64,000 nucleotides of DNA from Acidobacteria bacterium 28-1 (GTDB lineage: Bacteria > Acidobacteriota > Blastocatellia > Pyrinomonadales > Pyrinomonadaceae). The stretch lies in NCBI GenBank assembly GCA_002050365.1, contig MWYZ01000055.1, positions 1 through 64,000 on the forward strand. The letters run 5' to 3'. Position numbers and translations under genes: made by a program. The notes under the pieces are model-generated. The model saw only the letters and a program-made list of their open reading frames with translations, had not been told where the DNA came from and searched no databases. Every line of letters starts with the position of its first letter. Position 1 is the first letter of the stretch. Of the stretch, positions 43,713 through 52,580 are shown one piece after another.

Positions 43713-46262
43713 TTACTGTTTCAATTCTGCTATTGTAGCACCTTGCCCGCCTTGGTCGGGCGGCGCGAACGCATACCGCGCGACGTGCGGATGTCCTTTT
43801 AAAAAATGATGCACAAAGTTTTTGAGTGCGCCCGTGCCGAAGCCGTGAATGATGCGGATGCGCGGCAGCGCGGCGAGATAGGCTTCGTCAAGAAAGCGGT
43901 CAATTTCGTATTCGGCATCGGCGGTTGTTCTGCCAATTAAGTTTAATTCGGCGTTCATATCTTCGGTGTCGAGTCTGAGGTTTGAGTCTTTTGTTTGCTT
44001 TTGCAATTTTTCCAAGCGATTTTCTTTAGATTTTTCTTCGCTGACGACCGCTTGCAGATTTGATAATTTCTCGCGCAGACGCATCGCGCCGACGAGAATT
44101 TCCGCCGTGTCTTTGTCAATCTTTTCGACCGTGCCGACGCTGCCGAAACTTGTCAAAACTTTCGAGCCGACGAAAATCGGTTGTCCGTTGTCAACCACCG
44201 GCTGTTCGCCGTTTGATATTTTTTGATGACTGACGGCTGACGGTTGGCGGTTGACATTGTTCAAAACGGCGCGGTTGAGTTCGGCTTTTCTGGCGAGACG
44301 TTCTTTGTCGAGTTTGGCTTTTAACGCTTTGTCTTCGATTGTTTGGACGAACGCTTTTGATTGTCGTTCAAAACCTTCGATGGTTTCGGCTAAATCGCGT
44401 TCAAATTGTTTCTGTCTTTCTTTTTCTTTTTTCTTCGCTTCCATTTCGAGCAAGGCGTATTTATTGGCGACGACTTCGCGTTCTTCTTCGAGCGCGACGC
44501 GCAAATCGGTCGCTTGCACGGTTTCCTTTTGTAATTTGTGCAAATAATTTTCCGCTTCCTGCGCGGAGATGTCCAAATTTTCACGCGCCCTTTCAATGAC
44601 TTCATCGCGGATTCCGAAACGTCTGGCAATCTCGATTCCGCTCGATGCGCCCGCGAGTCCGACTAACAAGCGATACGTCGGCTGAAGAGTTTTTTCGTTA
44701 AATTCAACCGAAGCATTTATCACGTTTTCATCGTTTGCGGCGTAAATTTTCAGCCCGCGATAATGCGTCGAAGCGATGACTTGAGCGGCACACTTACGGC
44801 GAAAATAATCAACAATCGCCACGCCCAACGCCGAACCTTCGTCCGGGTCTGTTCCCGTGCCGACTTCATCCAATAAAACCAGCGACGGCGCGTGACATTC
44901 GCGCATCATTTCGGCGATGTTCGAGATGTGCGAGGAAAATGTCGAAAGATTTGCCGCTAAAGATTGATGGTCGCCGATGTCCGCCAGCACCGACGAATAA
45001 AAGGGAATTGTCGCCGCTTTCGCCGGAACGGGCAAACCCGAAATCGCCATCAAACTCAATAATCCGGCAGTTTTCATTACAACGGTTTTTCCGCCCGCGT
45101 TCGCTCCGGAAATTATCATTACGGAATTTTGTTTTGATAATGCGAAACTGACCGGAACGATTTCTTTTGTTTGTCCTTTGTCTTTCGTCCTTTGTCCTTC
45201 GCTTTCCAATCCGCGTTCATCTGCGTTTATCTGCGGTTGTTCCTTATCTCGTAATTCGTAATTCGTAATTCGTAATTCGTCTTTTTCTGCGTCTCTGCGT
45301 CTCTGCGTTTCAAATTGATTTTGTGTTCGCAGATTTTCTTCTAATAATGGATGTCTGGCTTCGACCAAATCCAAGGTTTCGTCACCGGAAATGGTCGGCA
45401 CAATCGCGTTAAACTTTCGTGCAAATTCCGTTTTCGCTTTGATAAAATCGAGTTCGGCGACGGCTTCGACGGCTAACTCAATCGCGGGCAGATTTTCCCG
45501 AAGCTCTTCCGTCAGCGCGAATAAAATTCTGGCGATTTCTCTTTCTTCCTTGCCTTTCAGAGATTGCAGTTCGTTGTTTGCCTCAATCGCTTCGAGCGGT
45601 TCGATGAAAACCGTTGCGCCCGAAGACGAAAAGCCGTGCGCCACGCCTTGGACTTTGCCGCGAAAATCGGCTTTGACGGGAACGACGAAACGCTCGTTGC
45701 GCATCGTGACGATTTCGTCTTGAATCGCGTTGCTCGCGCCGCGCATTAAACTTTCGAGCGATTTGGTAATGCGTCCGCGCTGATTATTGATTTCGCGCCG
45801 AAGCCGCGCGAGTTCCGGCGAAGCCGCGTCGTCAATCTCGCCGCTCGGCAGAAGTTTTTTGTTGATTCTGCCGAGAACATCAAACAGCGTTGACGGCAGA
45901 TTTTCAACTGTCTGCCAGAGCGTCGGCGCAGCGTCTTTTTCAGGCGAAATTACCGACCGCGCAAAAAGTGCCTGATTGCACAGGCGCGTAATTTCAAGCA
46001 GCGAAAGCGGGTCGAGCGTCGCGTTTTTGATTCGCAAGACGGCGACGGCATCCGAAGGGTCGGGAAGTTCGGAAAACCTCCAATTGACATCTCTCTGAGC
46101 GAGAGAAATCATTTCAGAGGCGGCTTGCAGATTTGCGCCGAGTTCCAAACGGCTGGTCAAAGGCTGAAGATTTTCCAGCCGCGATTTGCCCATCGGCGTT
46201 TGCGCGTGGCGGGCGACGAGCGCGAGCAGTTTTCCGTATTCTAAAGTTGTTAGCGATTGCAT
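43713..46262 (-). CDS. mutS2: endonuclease MutS2 with a roughly 50-residue repeat-derived insert
   Basis: MutS-like ATPase with a C-terminal Smr nuclease domain, involved in suppressing recombination and in ribosome-collision rescue in some bacteria. Lever/clamp helices up to residue 315; Walker A GANAGGKT at 386-393; VLLDEVGTGTDPDEGSALGV holds the Walker B; coiled coil at 540-660; Smr domain near the C-terminus with IRIIHGFGTGALKNFVHHFL. At 849 residues it is longer than the usual 780 or so. Residues about 318-367 (TQRRRDAEKDE, LRITNYELRDK, EQPQINADERG, GQRTKDKGQTK) are translated from four different short tandem arrays, sitting just before the ATPase core strand. ATG at 46262. Confidence 0.93.
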   Translation of the reverse strand: MQSLTTLEYGKLLALVARHAQTPMGKSRLENLQPLTSRLELGANLQAASEMISLAQRDVNWRFSELPDPSDAVAVLRIKNATLDPLSLLEITRLCNQALFARSVISPEKDAAPTLWQTVENLPSTLFDVLGRINKKLLPSGEIDDAASPELARLRREINNQRGRITKSLESLMRGASNAIQDEIVTMRNERFVVPVKADFRGKVQGVAHGFSSSGATVFIEPLEAIEANNELQSLKGKEEREIARILFALTEELRENLPAIELAVEAVAELDFIKAKTEFARKFNAIVPTISGDETLDLVEARHPLLEENLRTQNQFETQRRRDAEKDELRITNYELRDKEQPQINADERGLESEGQRTKDKGQTKEIVPVSFALSKQNSVMIISGANAGGKTVVMKTAGLLSLMAISGLPVPAKAATIPFYSSVLADIGDHQSLAANLSTFSSHISNIAEMMRECHAPSLVLLDEVGTGTDPDEGSALGVAIVDYFRRKCAAQVIASTHYRGLKIYAANDENVINASVEFNEKTLQPTYRLLVGLAGASSGIEIARRFGIRDEVIERARENLDISAQEAENYLHKLQKETVQATDLRVALEEEREVVANKYALLEMEAKKKEKERQKQFERDLAETIEGFERQSKAFVQTIEDKALKAKLDKERLARKAELNRAVLNNVNRQPSAVSHQKISNGEQPVVDNGQPIFVGSKVLTSFGSVGTVEKIDKDTAEILVGAMRLREKLSNLQAVVSEEKSKENRLEKLQKQTKDSNLRLDTEDMNAELNLIGRTTADAEYEIDRFLDEAYLAALPRIRIIHGFGTGALKNFVHHFLKGHPHVARYAFAPPDQGGQGATIAELKQ
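45166..45311. repeat. four different short tandem arrays side by side in mutS2
   Basis: (TTTGTCC)n, period 7, 45166-45200; CTGCGTTTAT-type, period 10, 45210-45240; (ATTCGTA)n, period 7, 45248-45280; CTCTGCGT-type, period 8, 45283-45311. The combined length keeps the mutS2 frame. Confidence 0.9.
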
Positions 46263-46360
46263 ATTTCAGGTAAATAAAAATCTATTGAATTATGATTAGA
46301 AAATGGACGTTTTTGAAACTTGCTTTCGGCAACAATTCCTACAATTGTGTGGAAAAATCT

Positions 46361-47083
46361 TTACTTTAATCTTTGAGGAACAAGCCAAACTTCAACTTGT
46401 GGATAGTCCCAACCTGATTTATTTTCTTTCACATAAAAGAATCGAAGACGCTCAGTTGTTATCTTATATTTTTTAGTGAGCAAGTTGATTACTTCTGATT
46501 GTTCTTTGCGAAATTCTTCTTTTGACCTTGCCTTAATTACAAAATGTCCGCGAGTTTTTGGATTAGCTTCAAGATATTCTGAGAAAAGATTCAAACTCAA
46601 ATATTCTGCTGGCGTAGCAAGACCATTATTCCACTCGGTTGTTGTAAATATAAACGGCTTTGTATTTGAAGAGAGAACAGCGTTCCATTTTACTTCGGTA
46701 AATGAAGGCTTTTCAGTTCCTTCAGGAACTATCCAAAGTTGTATCTGTAATTCGTCTTTATCTTCTGCTCTAATTACAAAAATACGTTTCTCGTCAAACT
46801 CTCTAGATTTAATTTGTCCTTTAACCCATTGTTCATAACGAAATCTTTCTCTATCATTTAAAACTTTTCCGTTGTGAATCACAACATAAGCAATAGAGCT
46901 TGGTCTTTGACTCAAGTTATACAAAAGGTTGTCAATCCTTGCTGCCAAATCCTCCCAAGTGATTTTTCCGAACTCATTAAACAACTCCACCTTTGTTTGT
47001 TCTTGTCCAAAGCAAATCTGAAAGGAAGCAAACAAAAGTATTATTGTGAGAGGAATTTTTATAGATTTTATAATCATTTTCAC
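46361..47083 (-). CDS. secreted protein of unknown function
   Basis: 240 residues with a signal peptide (IPLTIILLFASFQICFGQ). Two halves look alike: AYVVIHNGKVLNDRERFRYE with IFVIRAEDKDELQIQLWIVP, and GHFVIKARSKEEFRKEQSEV with LRFFYVKENKSGWDYPQVEV, WLVPQ. Each half resembles the OmpA-like/C-terminal fold seen in small acidobacterial secreted proteins that end in a V/L-E-L/V-W-L-V-P pattern. I do not recognise a named family. A fragment of a paralogue lies at 43302-43387. Confidence 0.65.
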   Translation of the reverse strand: MKMIIKSIKIPLTIILLFASFQICFGQEQTKVELFNEFGKITWEDLAARIDNLLYNLSQRPSSIAYVVIHNGKVLNDRERFRYEQWVKGQIKSREFDEKRIFVIRAEDKDELQIQLWIVPEGTEKPSFTEVKWNAVLSSNTKPFIFTTTEWNNGLATPAEYLSLNLFSEYLEANPKTRGHFVIKARSKEEFRKEQSEVINLLTKKYKITTERLRFFYVKENKSGWDYPQVEVWLVPQRLK

Positions 47084-47361
47084 GCCACAACTTCAACGCC
47101 TTTCCAAAACGCGACGTAATTTTCAATCTCTTTGGCTTCCGTTTTCGGCGATGGGTAAAACCAAGCCGCGTCTTTGTTTGTTTCGCCGCCAGCCACGACA
47201 TCGTAATAACTCGCCGTGCCTTTCCAAGGGCAAACTGTGTGTGTTTCGCTCGCGTGGAAAAATTCTTTGTTTATCGCGTCTTCGGGAAAATAATGATTTC
47301 CCTCAATAACGACAGTGTTATCGCTTTCGGCTAAAGTTGCGCCGTTCCAAATTGCTTTCAT
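47080..47361 (-). CDS. DUF427-domain protein
   Basis: 93 residues: MKAIWNGATLAESDNTVVIE, then GNHYFPEDAINKEF, TVCPWKGTASYYDV and NKDAAWFYPSPKTEAKEIEN. The CPWKG-x-A-x-Y-Y motif identifies the DUF427 family, small cytoplasmic beta-sheet proteins of unknown function. It overlaps the start of the downstream secreted-protein gene by 4 bp, so the two may be co-transcribed. Flanked upstream by inverted TGGTAAA arrays. Confidence 0.9.
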   Translation of the reverse strand: MKAIWNGATLAESDNTVVIEGNHYFPEDAINKEFFHASETHTVCPWKGTASYYDVVAGGETNKDAAWFYPSPKTEAKEIENYVAFWKGVEVVA

Positions 47362-47369
47362 ACATTTTA

Positions 47370-47443
47370 ATGGTAAATGGTAAGTGGTAAATGCTAAATG
47401 AAATCAAAAATTTACCATCTACCATTTACCATTTACCATTATT
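47370..47443. repeat. inverted TGGTAAA heptamer arrays between the DUF427 and DCC genes
   Basis: Plus-orientation units (tggtaaa, tggtaag, tggtaaa, tgctaaa) face reverse-complement units (tttaccatctaccatttacc) up to the DCC-family stop codon. A further direct array of four to five TGGTAAA units (47852-47885) lies on the other side of the DCC gene. Confidence 0.88.
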
Positions 47444-47845
47444 CTAGTTCGTTGCTAAAAATCTTTCGCGCATCTCCGGTGTCGGCAGCATACAAGCATC
47501 TTGTTTGCCAAACATTTGATAACGATATTTAGCAAATAATTTGTAAAAAACGTCTCTGATAATCGACGGGACGACAATAAATCCGTAAAACCAAGACCAA
47601 TAACCGCTAAGCCGCCTAGCGATTCGCAAAGCTGCCGTCGTGTGCGTATAGACTTTTTCGTCTTCGATTAAAACTACCGAGTCGGTTTCGATTTTATCAA
47701 CGCCGTGTTCCTTCAGAAGTTTTTCGCCGACTTCCGATTGCAGCGGTGCAAACTTGAAATTTTTTTGCGGGTCGTGTTCGATAATAAAATTGACCGAACC
47801 GTTGCAGAAATTACAAACTCCGTCGAAAAGAATTATTGCGCTCAT
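47444..47845 (-). CDS. thiol-disulfide oxidoreductase of the DCC family (DUF393)
   Basis: 133 residues. N-terminal thioredoxin-like motif ILFDGVCNFCNGSVNFIIEH, with DGVCxxC, the family signature; later RRLSGYWSWFYGFIVVPSII and RDVFYKLFAKYRY. Cytoplasmic or membrane-associated; a cysteine redox function is assumed for the family, without a known substrate. Flanked on both sides by TGGTAAA heptamer arrays in a pattern like the four-helix gene. Confidence 0.9.
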   Translation of the reverse strand: MSAIILFDGVCNFCNGSVNFIIEHDPQKNFKFAPLQSEVGEKLLKEHGVDKIETDSVVLIEDEKVYTHTTAALRIARRLSGYWSWFYGFIVVPSIIRDVFYKLFAKYRYQMFGKQDACMLPTPEMRERFLATN

Positions 47846-47851
47846 AATAAA

Positions 47852-47885
47852 TAATGGTAAATGGTAAATGGTAAATGGTAAATGG
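47852..47885. repeat. direct TGGTAAA heptamer array upstream of the DCC gene
   Basis: Nearly five perfect TGGTAAA units just before the DCC start codon (minus strand) and about 95 bp before the divergent amidohydrolase gene. Confidence 0.9.
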
Positions 47886-47979
47886 TTGCGAATAGTATTT
47901 TGCGTTTGAAACCTTTTAAATTATACTGCGTAGAAAATTCGCAGTTTCAATTTTGCAGTTTTTCCACCCGAAAAAAGTT

Positions 47980-49647
47980 ATGAAAAATTTTATTTTGCGT
48001 TTCTATATCGCAATTTTTGCGTCTTTTTCTCTCGGTTTATCAATTAACGCGCAGACGCGCACCGAAACTTTTGCGATTACCAATGCGCGAATCGTAACGG
48101 TTTCCGGCGCGGCAATCGAAAAAGGCGCAGTCGTCGTTCGCAACGGTTTGATTGAAGCCGTCGGCGCAAACGCGAAGATTCCAGCCGATGCGCGAACGAT
48201 TGACGGCACGGGTTTAACGATTTATCCGGGATTTATTGACGCGAATACGAGTCTTGGACTCGCCGCCGCACCCGCCGCCCCTCAGCGTCCCGTGGGTCAA
48301 GTCGGTGGTGGGCAACTGGCGGCGCAAACATCACAGCCGCAATCGAACTCGAATTATCCGGACGGCTTGCAGCCGGAAGAATACGCCGCCGGTAAACTAA
48401 AAGCCGGCGAAGCGCAATTTGAAACAAACCGTAACGCTGGTTTTACAACTGTTTTAACCGTTTCGCGTGACGGCGTTTTTAACGGTCAATCGGCCGTGAT
48501 AAATCTGGCGGGAGATACGGTTTCGCAAATGATAATTCGTGCGCCGTTTGCCGAACATTTCAGTTTTACGACGCTTCGCAACGGACAATATCCGACATCT
48601 TTATTGGGAACTTTTTCCGCGCTCCGTCAAATGCTGCTCGACGCGCAACGTCTGCAGACGTTGCGCCAGGTGTATGACAAAAATCCGCGCGGAATAAAAC
48701 GACCGGAAACGGACAAATCGCTCGATGCCTTGCTTCCAATTCTCAACCGCGAAATGCCGATTGTTTTTAACGCTAATACGGAAATTGAGATTGTTCGCGC
48801 GCTCGATTTGGCGAGGGAATTTAACTTAAACGCAATCATCTCCGGCGGACAGGAAGCGTGGAAAGTTGCCGGAAGATTGAAGGCGCAAAATGTTCCGGTT
48901 CTGCTTTCATTGAATTTTCCGAAGCGCACGGCGGCGGCTTCGCCCGAAGCTGACGCGGAAAGTTTGGAAGTTTTGCGTCTGCGGGCGGAGGTGCCGAAAA
49001 CCGCCGCGAAACTCGCGCAGGCAGGCGTGAAATTCGCTTTTCAATCCGGCGGAATGACGAGCATCAACGACTTTTTGACGAACGCCAATAAAGCGGTTGA
49101 AAACGGTTTATCAAAAGACGCGGCAATTCGCGCAATGACTTTATCGGCGGCGGAAATTCTCGGCGTGGGCAACCGCCTCGGCACAATCGAAACGGGCAAA
49201 ATTGCTAATCTAACAGTTTCACGCGGCGACGTCTTTTCAAAAGACAAAACAATCACGCACGTTTTTGTGGACGGCAAACTTTTCGAGCAGAAGGAAAAAC
49301 CGAAGACTACGACACCGGCAACCGGCGGAACGCAACCGGCGGCAACGGCAACTGTCGGCGGCACTTATTCGATAACCATTAATATTCCTGGGCAACCGCT
49401 TGAAGGAACTTTAAGTTTGACGCAGCAAGGCGAAATTTTAAGCGGAAGTCTGCAAACCCAGCTCGGCACAACGCCGATAAAAGACGGCAAAGTTACGGCG
49501 GAAGGTTTTAACTTTACGACGACTGTTGAACTCGGCGGCTCGACCTTCAACCTCGATGTCAGCGGACGAGTGACGGGAAACCAAATCAGCGGAACAATGA
49601 CGACGCCACAGGGCGCGGTTGCGTTTTCGGGAACAAAGACTCCGTAA
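47980..49647 (+). CDS. secreted amidohydrolase-family protein, first of three
   Basis: Start at the ATG at 47980 (MKNFILRFYIAIFASFSLGL), giving a signal peptide that ends before QTRTETFAITNARIVTVSG. Residues 25-95 form the imidazolonepropionase-like composite domain; the beta-barrel follows but lacks the HxH pair (it reads PGFIDANTSLGL), so metal binding is doubtful. NLTVSRGDVFSKDKTITHVF near residue 410 is the usual end of the family. A C-terminal region (SITINIPGQPLEGTLSLTQQ, GVVAFSG-like strands) adds a small beta domain. 555 residues. Probably a periplasmic, perhaps non-catalytic, partner of the next gene. Confidence 0.82.
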   Translation: MKNFILRFYIAIFASFSLGLSINAQTRTETFAITNARIVTVSGAAIEKGAVVVRNGLIEAVGANAKIPADARTIDGTGLTIYPGFIDANTSLGLAAAPAAPQRPVGQVGGGQLAAQTSQPQSNSNYPDGLQPEEYAAGKLKAGEAQFETNRNAGFTTVLTVSRDGVFNGQSAVINLAGDTVSQMIIRAPFAEHFSFTTLRNGQYPTSLLGTFSALRQMLLDAQRLQTLRQVYDKNPRGIKRPETDKSLDALLPILNREMPIVFNANTEIEIVRALDLAREFNLNAIISGGQEAWKVAGRLKAQNVPVLLSLNFPKRTAAASPEADAESLEVLRLRAEVPKTAAKLAQAGVKFAFQSGGMTSINDFLTNANKAVENGLSKDAAIRAMTLSAAEILGVGNRLGTIETGKIANLTVSRGDVFSKDKTITHVFVDGKLFEQKEKPKTTTPATGGTQPAATATVGGTYSITINIPGQPLEGTLSLTQQGEILSGSLQTQLGTTPIKDGKVTAEGFNFTTTVELGGSTFNLDVSGRVTGNQISGTMTTPQGAVAFSGTKTP

Positions 49648-49723
49648 AGTAAAAAGTAAAAAATAAAAAGGCAAAAGTAGGATTCGAAATTTTACATTTC
49701 CGATTTTGCCGGAGCTAAAGAAG

Positions 49724-51130
49724 ATGAAAAAAGTAACAGTTTTTCTATTATTAATTTCAATAAATTTGATTTCGCTAAAGCTCGTATCGGCACAGTCGAA
49801 AGCGGAGGTTTTAATTCGCAACGCGACCGTTTTGACTGCCGCGAAAGGCACGCTTGAAAACGCGGATATACTCATCAAGGACGGCAAAATCGCGCGAATC
49901 GGCAAAAATCTAAAAGCCTCGTCAAACGCTCGCACAATTGATGCAACCGGTAAATTTGTAACGCCCGGAATTATTGATTGCCATTCGCACACGATGATGG
50001 ACGCGGTGAACGAATTTTCTTATTCGGTAACTTCGATGACGCGCATCCGTGATGTTTTGAATCCGACCGACATTGCGATTTACCGGGCACTCGCGGGTGG
50101 GGTGACAGCGGCAAATCTGCTTCACGGTTCGGCAAACGCTATCGGCGGACAAAACTCGACCGTCAAATTTAAATATGGCAAACCAATTGAAGATTTCGTT
50201 ATCCCGGACGCGCCGCCCGGCATAAAATTCGCGCTCGGCGAAAATCCGAAACGAACGAATTTCAATCCGACACCGGGCGCGACTCCGCGTTATCCGCGCA
50301 CCCGTATGGGCGTGATGGAAGTTATCCGCGATGCGTTCGTTCGCGCCAGAGAATATAAAAAATCGTGGGATGATTTTCGCGCTAAAAAAACGACGGTTCA
50401 GCCGCGCCGCGATTTGGAATTAGAGCCGCTCGTCGAAGTTCTCGAAGGCAAACGCCTTGTCCACGCGCACGGTTATCGGTCGGACGAGCATTTAAATCTG
50501 ATGCTGCTTGCCGATGAATTCGGTTTCAAAGTCGCAACCCTGCAACACGCTCTCGAAGCCTATAAAATCGCGCCGGAAATTGCAAAACGCGGCACGGGTG
50601 CTTCGATTTTCGCCGACAGTTGGAGTTATAAATTAGAGGCTTACGATTCGATTCCGTATAACGGCTATCTGTTGTGGAAAGCCGGCGTGGTTGTTTCGAT
50701 AAACTCCGATTCCAACGAACGAATGCGTCGCCTGAATGTAGACGCGGCGAAGATGATGAAATATGGCGGCGTGCCGGAAGAGGAAGCGTTAAAAATGATA
50801 ACTCTAAATGCGGCGAAACAACTCGGAATTGACCGTCGCACCGGCTCGATTGAAGTCGGCAAAGATGCTGATATTGTAATTTGGAACGCGCATCCGTTCA
50901 GCGTTTATTCGCACGCTGAAATGACAATGATTGAAGGCGAAGTTTATTTCGACCGGCAACAAGACATTTCAAAACGCGCCGAACTTGCGCGTGAACGCGA
51001 AACGCTGGAGAAGATGGATATTAACCGTCCGCCCGGCAGCGGCGGAACTCCGCCGGCGATTCCGAAGGAAAAACGCCAATCACATCTTGACGACGCGGAC
51101 AGCGACAAAGACGGAGGAAATAGACGATGA
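49724..51130 (+). CDS. secreted amidohydrolase, second of three (metal ligands present)
   Basis: Start at the ATG at 49724 (MKKVTVFLLLISINLISLKL), with a signal peptide. Metal-binding HSH is visible in GIIDCHSHTMMDAVNEFSYS, followed by a second His in VHAHGYRSDEHLNLM and an Asp in SINSDSNERMRRLNVDAAKM. Thus this is the catalytically competent member, related to imidazolonepropionase and prolidase-type amidohydrolases. The tail is charged (PKEKRQSHLDDADSDKDGGN). About 468 residues. The stop overlaps the next start as ATGA (51127-51130). Substrate unknown, perhaps a cyclic amide or dipeptide. Confidence 0.86.
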   Translation: MKKVTVFLLLISINLISLKLVSAQSKAEVLIRNATVLTAAKGTLENADILIKDGKIARIGKNLKASSNARTIDATGKFVTPGIIDCHSHTMMDAVNEFSYSVTSMTRIRDVLNPTDIAIYRALAGGVTAANLLHGSANAIGGQNSTVKFKYGKPIEDFVIPDAPPGIKFALGENPKRTNFNPTPGATPRYPRTRMGVMEVIRDAFVRAREYKKSWDDFRAKKTTVQPRRDLELEPLVEVLEGKRLVHAHGYRSDEHLNLMLLADEFGFKVATLQHALEAYKIAPEIAKRGTGASIFADSWSYKLEAYDSIPYNGYLLWKAGVVVSINSDSNERMRRLNVDAAKMMKYGGVPEEEALKMITLNAAKQLGIDRRTGSIEVGKDADIVIWNAHPFSVYSHAEMTMIEGEVYFDRQQDISKRAELARERETLEKMDINRPPGSGGTPPAIPKEKRQSHLDDADSDKDGGNRR

Positions 51131-52503
51131 AATTACAAATTACGAATTACGAATTACGAATTATAAAACCCGTTTTCAATTTGTGTTTGTCCGTGTTCCT
51201 CTGTGGAATATTTTCCTTCGTTCAAGCGCAAAATGACGGTTCGCAGCAAAATCAAACGGGCAAAGCCGGAACTTTTGCAATTGTTAATGCGCGAATCGTG
51301 ACGGTCTCCGGCGGAGTAATCGAAAACGGCACATTGGTAATTCGTAACGGAAAAATTGAAGCCGTTGGCGCAACGATTTCCGTGCCAAGCGGTGCGGAAC
51401 AAATTGACGCCAAAGGTTTGAACGTTTATCCGGGAATGATTGACGCTGGAACAAATCTCGGACTCGCGGAAGTCGGGCAGGGCGCACCGGCGACGATTGA
51501 CGTTGCCGAAACGGGCGATATGAACGCCAATGCCAAAGCGATTCTCGGCATCAATCCGCATTCATCGCACGTAAATGTAACGCGCGTGAACGGAATCACG
51601 ACGGTTCTTTCGATGCCGCAAGGCGGCGTGATAAGCGGGCAGTCGGCGATTATCAATTTAAACGGCTCAACCCAAAACGAAATGGCGGTTGTTCCCCTTT
51701 TCGGTTTGGTGATTAACTTTCCGCGCATTACGACCGCTGCCGGCGGGTTTAATCCGTTCGGACCGCAGCAGCCGATTGAGTTTAGCGAAGCATTGAAACG
51801 ACGCGACCAGCGGCTCGAAGATTTGAAAAAACTTTTTCGGGACGCGGAAAATTACGCTCGTGTACAAGACGCTTACGCGAAAGACAAAAATCTGCCCGTG
51901 CCGCAAACTGATTTGAAAACGGCTGCGCTCGCGCCATACGCTCGCGGCGAAAAGCCGATAATTTTTACGGCTGAACGCGAACGCGACATTCGTGGCGTTG
52001 CCCGATTTGCCGCCGATATGAAAATCAAAGCAATAATAATGGGCGGACAGGAAGCGTGGAAAGCGGCGGACGAACTCAAGAAGAACAATATCGCGGTCAT
52101 TTACACGAACATTTACAGTTTGCCCGTGCGCGACGACGACGCTTACGATTATCTGTTTGAAGCACCCGCGAAATTGCAAAAGACAGGCGTGAAATTTTGC
52201 ATCTCGACCGGCGACGGCGGCGCGGAAGTCCGCGATTTGCCGTATCACGCCGGACTTGCCGGAGCATACGGTTTGCCGAAAGAAGAAGCGTTGAAATCGG
52301 TTACGCTTTACGCGGCGCAGATTCTGGGTATTGCCGATAAAGTCGGCTCAATCGAAGTGGGCAAAATCGCTAACATTGTTGTCACCGACGGCGATATTTT
52401 AGAGCCGCGCACGAACGTCAAATATCTTTTTATTAACGGAAGGATGTTGCCTTTAACGAGTCGGCACACGGAACTTTACGACAGTTTCAAAGATAGAAAG
52501 TAA
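51127..52503 (+). CDS. secreted amidohydrolase-family protein, third of three
   Basis: 458 residues, close to the first member (FAIVNARIVTVSGGVIENGT, PGMIDAGTNLGLAEVG in place of the HxH loop), so it too lacks the metal pair. Residues 1-28 come from two repeat arrays: MKLQITNYELRI from ATTACGA heptamers and CLSVFLCGIF from an 8-bp array; together they act as the signal peptide (ending SFVQAQ). The ATG overlaps the previous stop. The pattern catalytic/non-catalytic/non-catalytic suggests a hetero-oligomer. Confidence 0.82.
   Translation: MKLQITNYELRIIKPVFNLCLSVFLCGIFSFVQAQNDGSQQNQTGKAGTFAIVNARIVTVSGGVIENGTLVIRNGKIEAVGATISVPSGAEQIDAKGLNVYPGMIDAGTNLGLAEVGQGAPATIDVAETGDMNANAKAILGINPHSSHVNVTRVNGITTVLSMPQGGVISGQSAIINLNGSTQNEMAVVPLFGLVINFPRITTAAGGFNPFGPQQPIEFSEALKRRDQRLEDLKKLFRDAENYARVQDAYAKDKNLPVPQTDLKTAALAPYARGEKPIIFTAERERDIRGVARFAADMKIKAIIMGGQEAWKAADELKKNNIAVIYTNIYSLPVRDDDAYDYLFEAPAKLQKTGVKFCISTGDGGAEVRDLPYHAGLAGAYGLPKEEALKSVTLYAAQILGIADKVGSIEVGKIANIVVTDGDILEPRTNVKYLFINGRMLPLTSRHTELYDSFKDRK
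51130..51208. repeat. ATTACGA heptamers and 8-bp array forming a gene's N-terminus
   Basis: ATTACGA units at 51130-51166 (the same family as in mutS2 at 45248-45280), then an array of the CACAGAGA family in reverse orientation at 51180-51208, both translated. Confidence 0.82.
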
Positions 52504-52526
52504 AACTTATTGGTAAAAAATAAAAA

Positions 52527-52560
52527 AGGGCATCTTTTAATTCAAGATGCCCTTTTCGTT
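52527..52560. terminator. terminator between convergent genes
   Basis: AAAAGGGCATCTT (about 52527-52539) and AAGATGCCCTTTT (about 52545-52557) are perfect complements with a short loop, with A-run before and T-run after, so it can act in both directions. Confidence 0.85.
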
Positions 52561-52580
52561 TGAATAAAAATAATGGAAAT

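Noticed and set aside
51667-52248. 193-codon minus-strand open frame in the third amidohydrolase
   Set aside because: Antisense shadow of a gene with clear family motifs.
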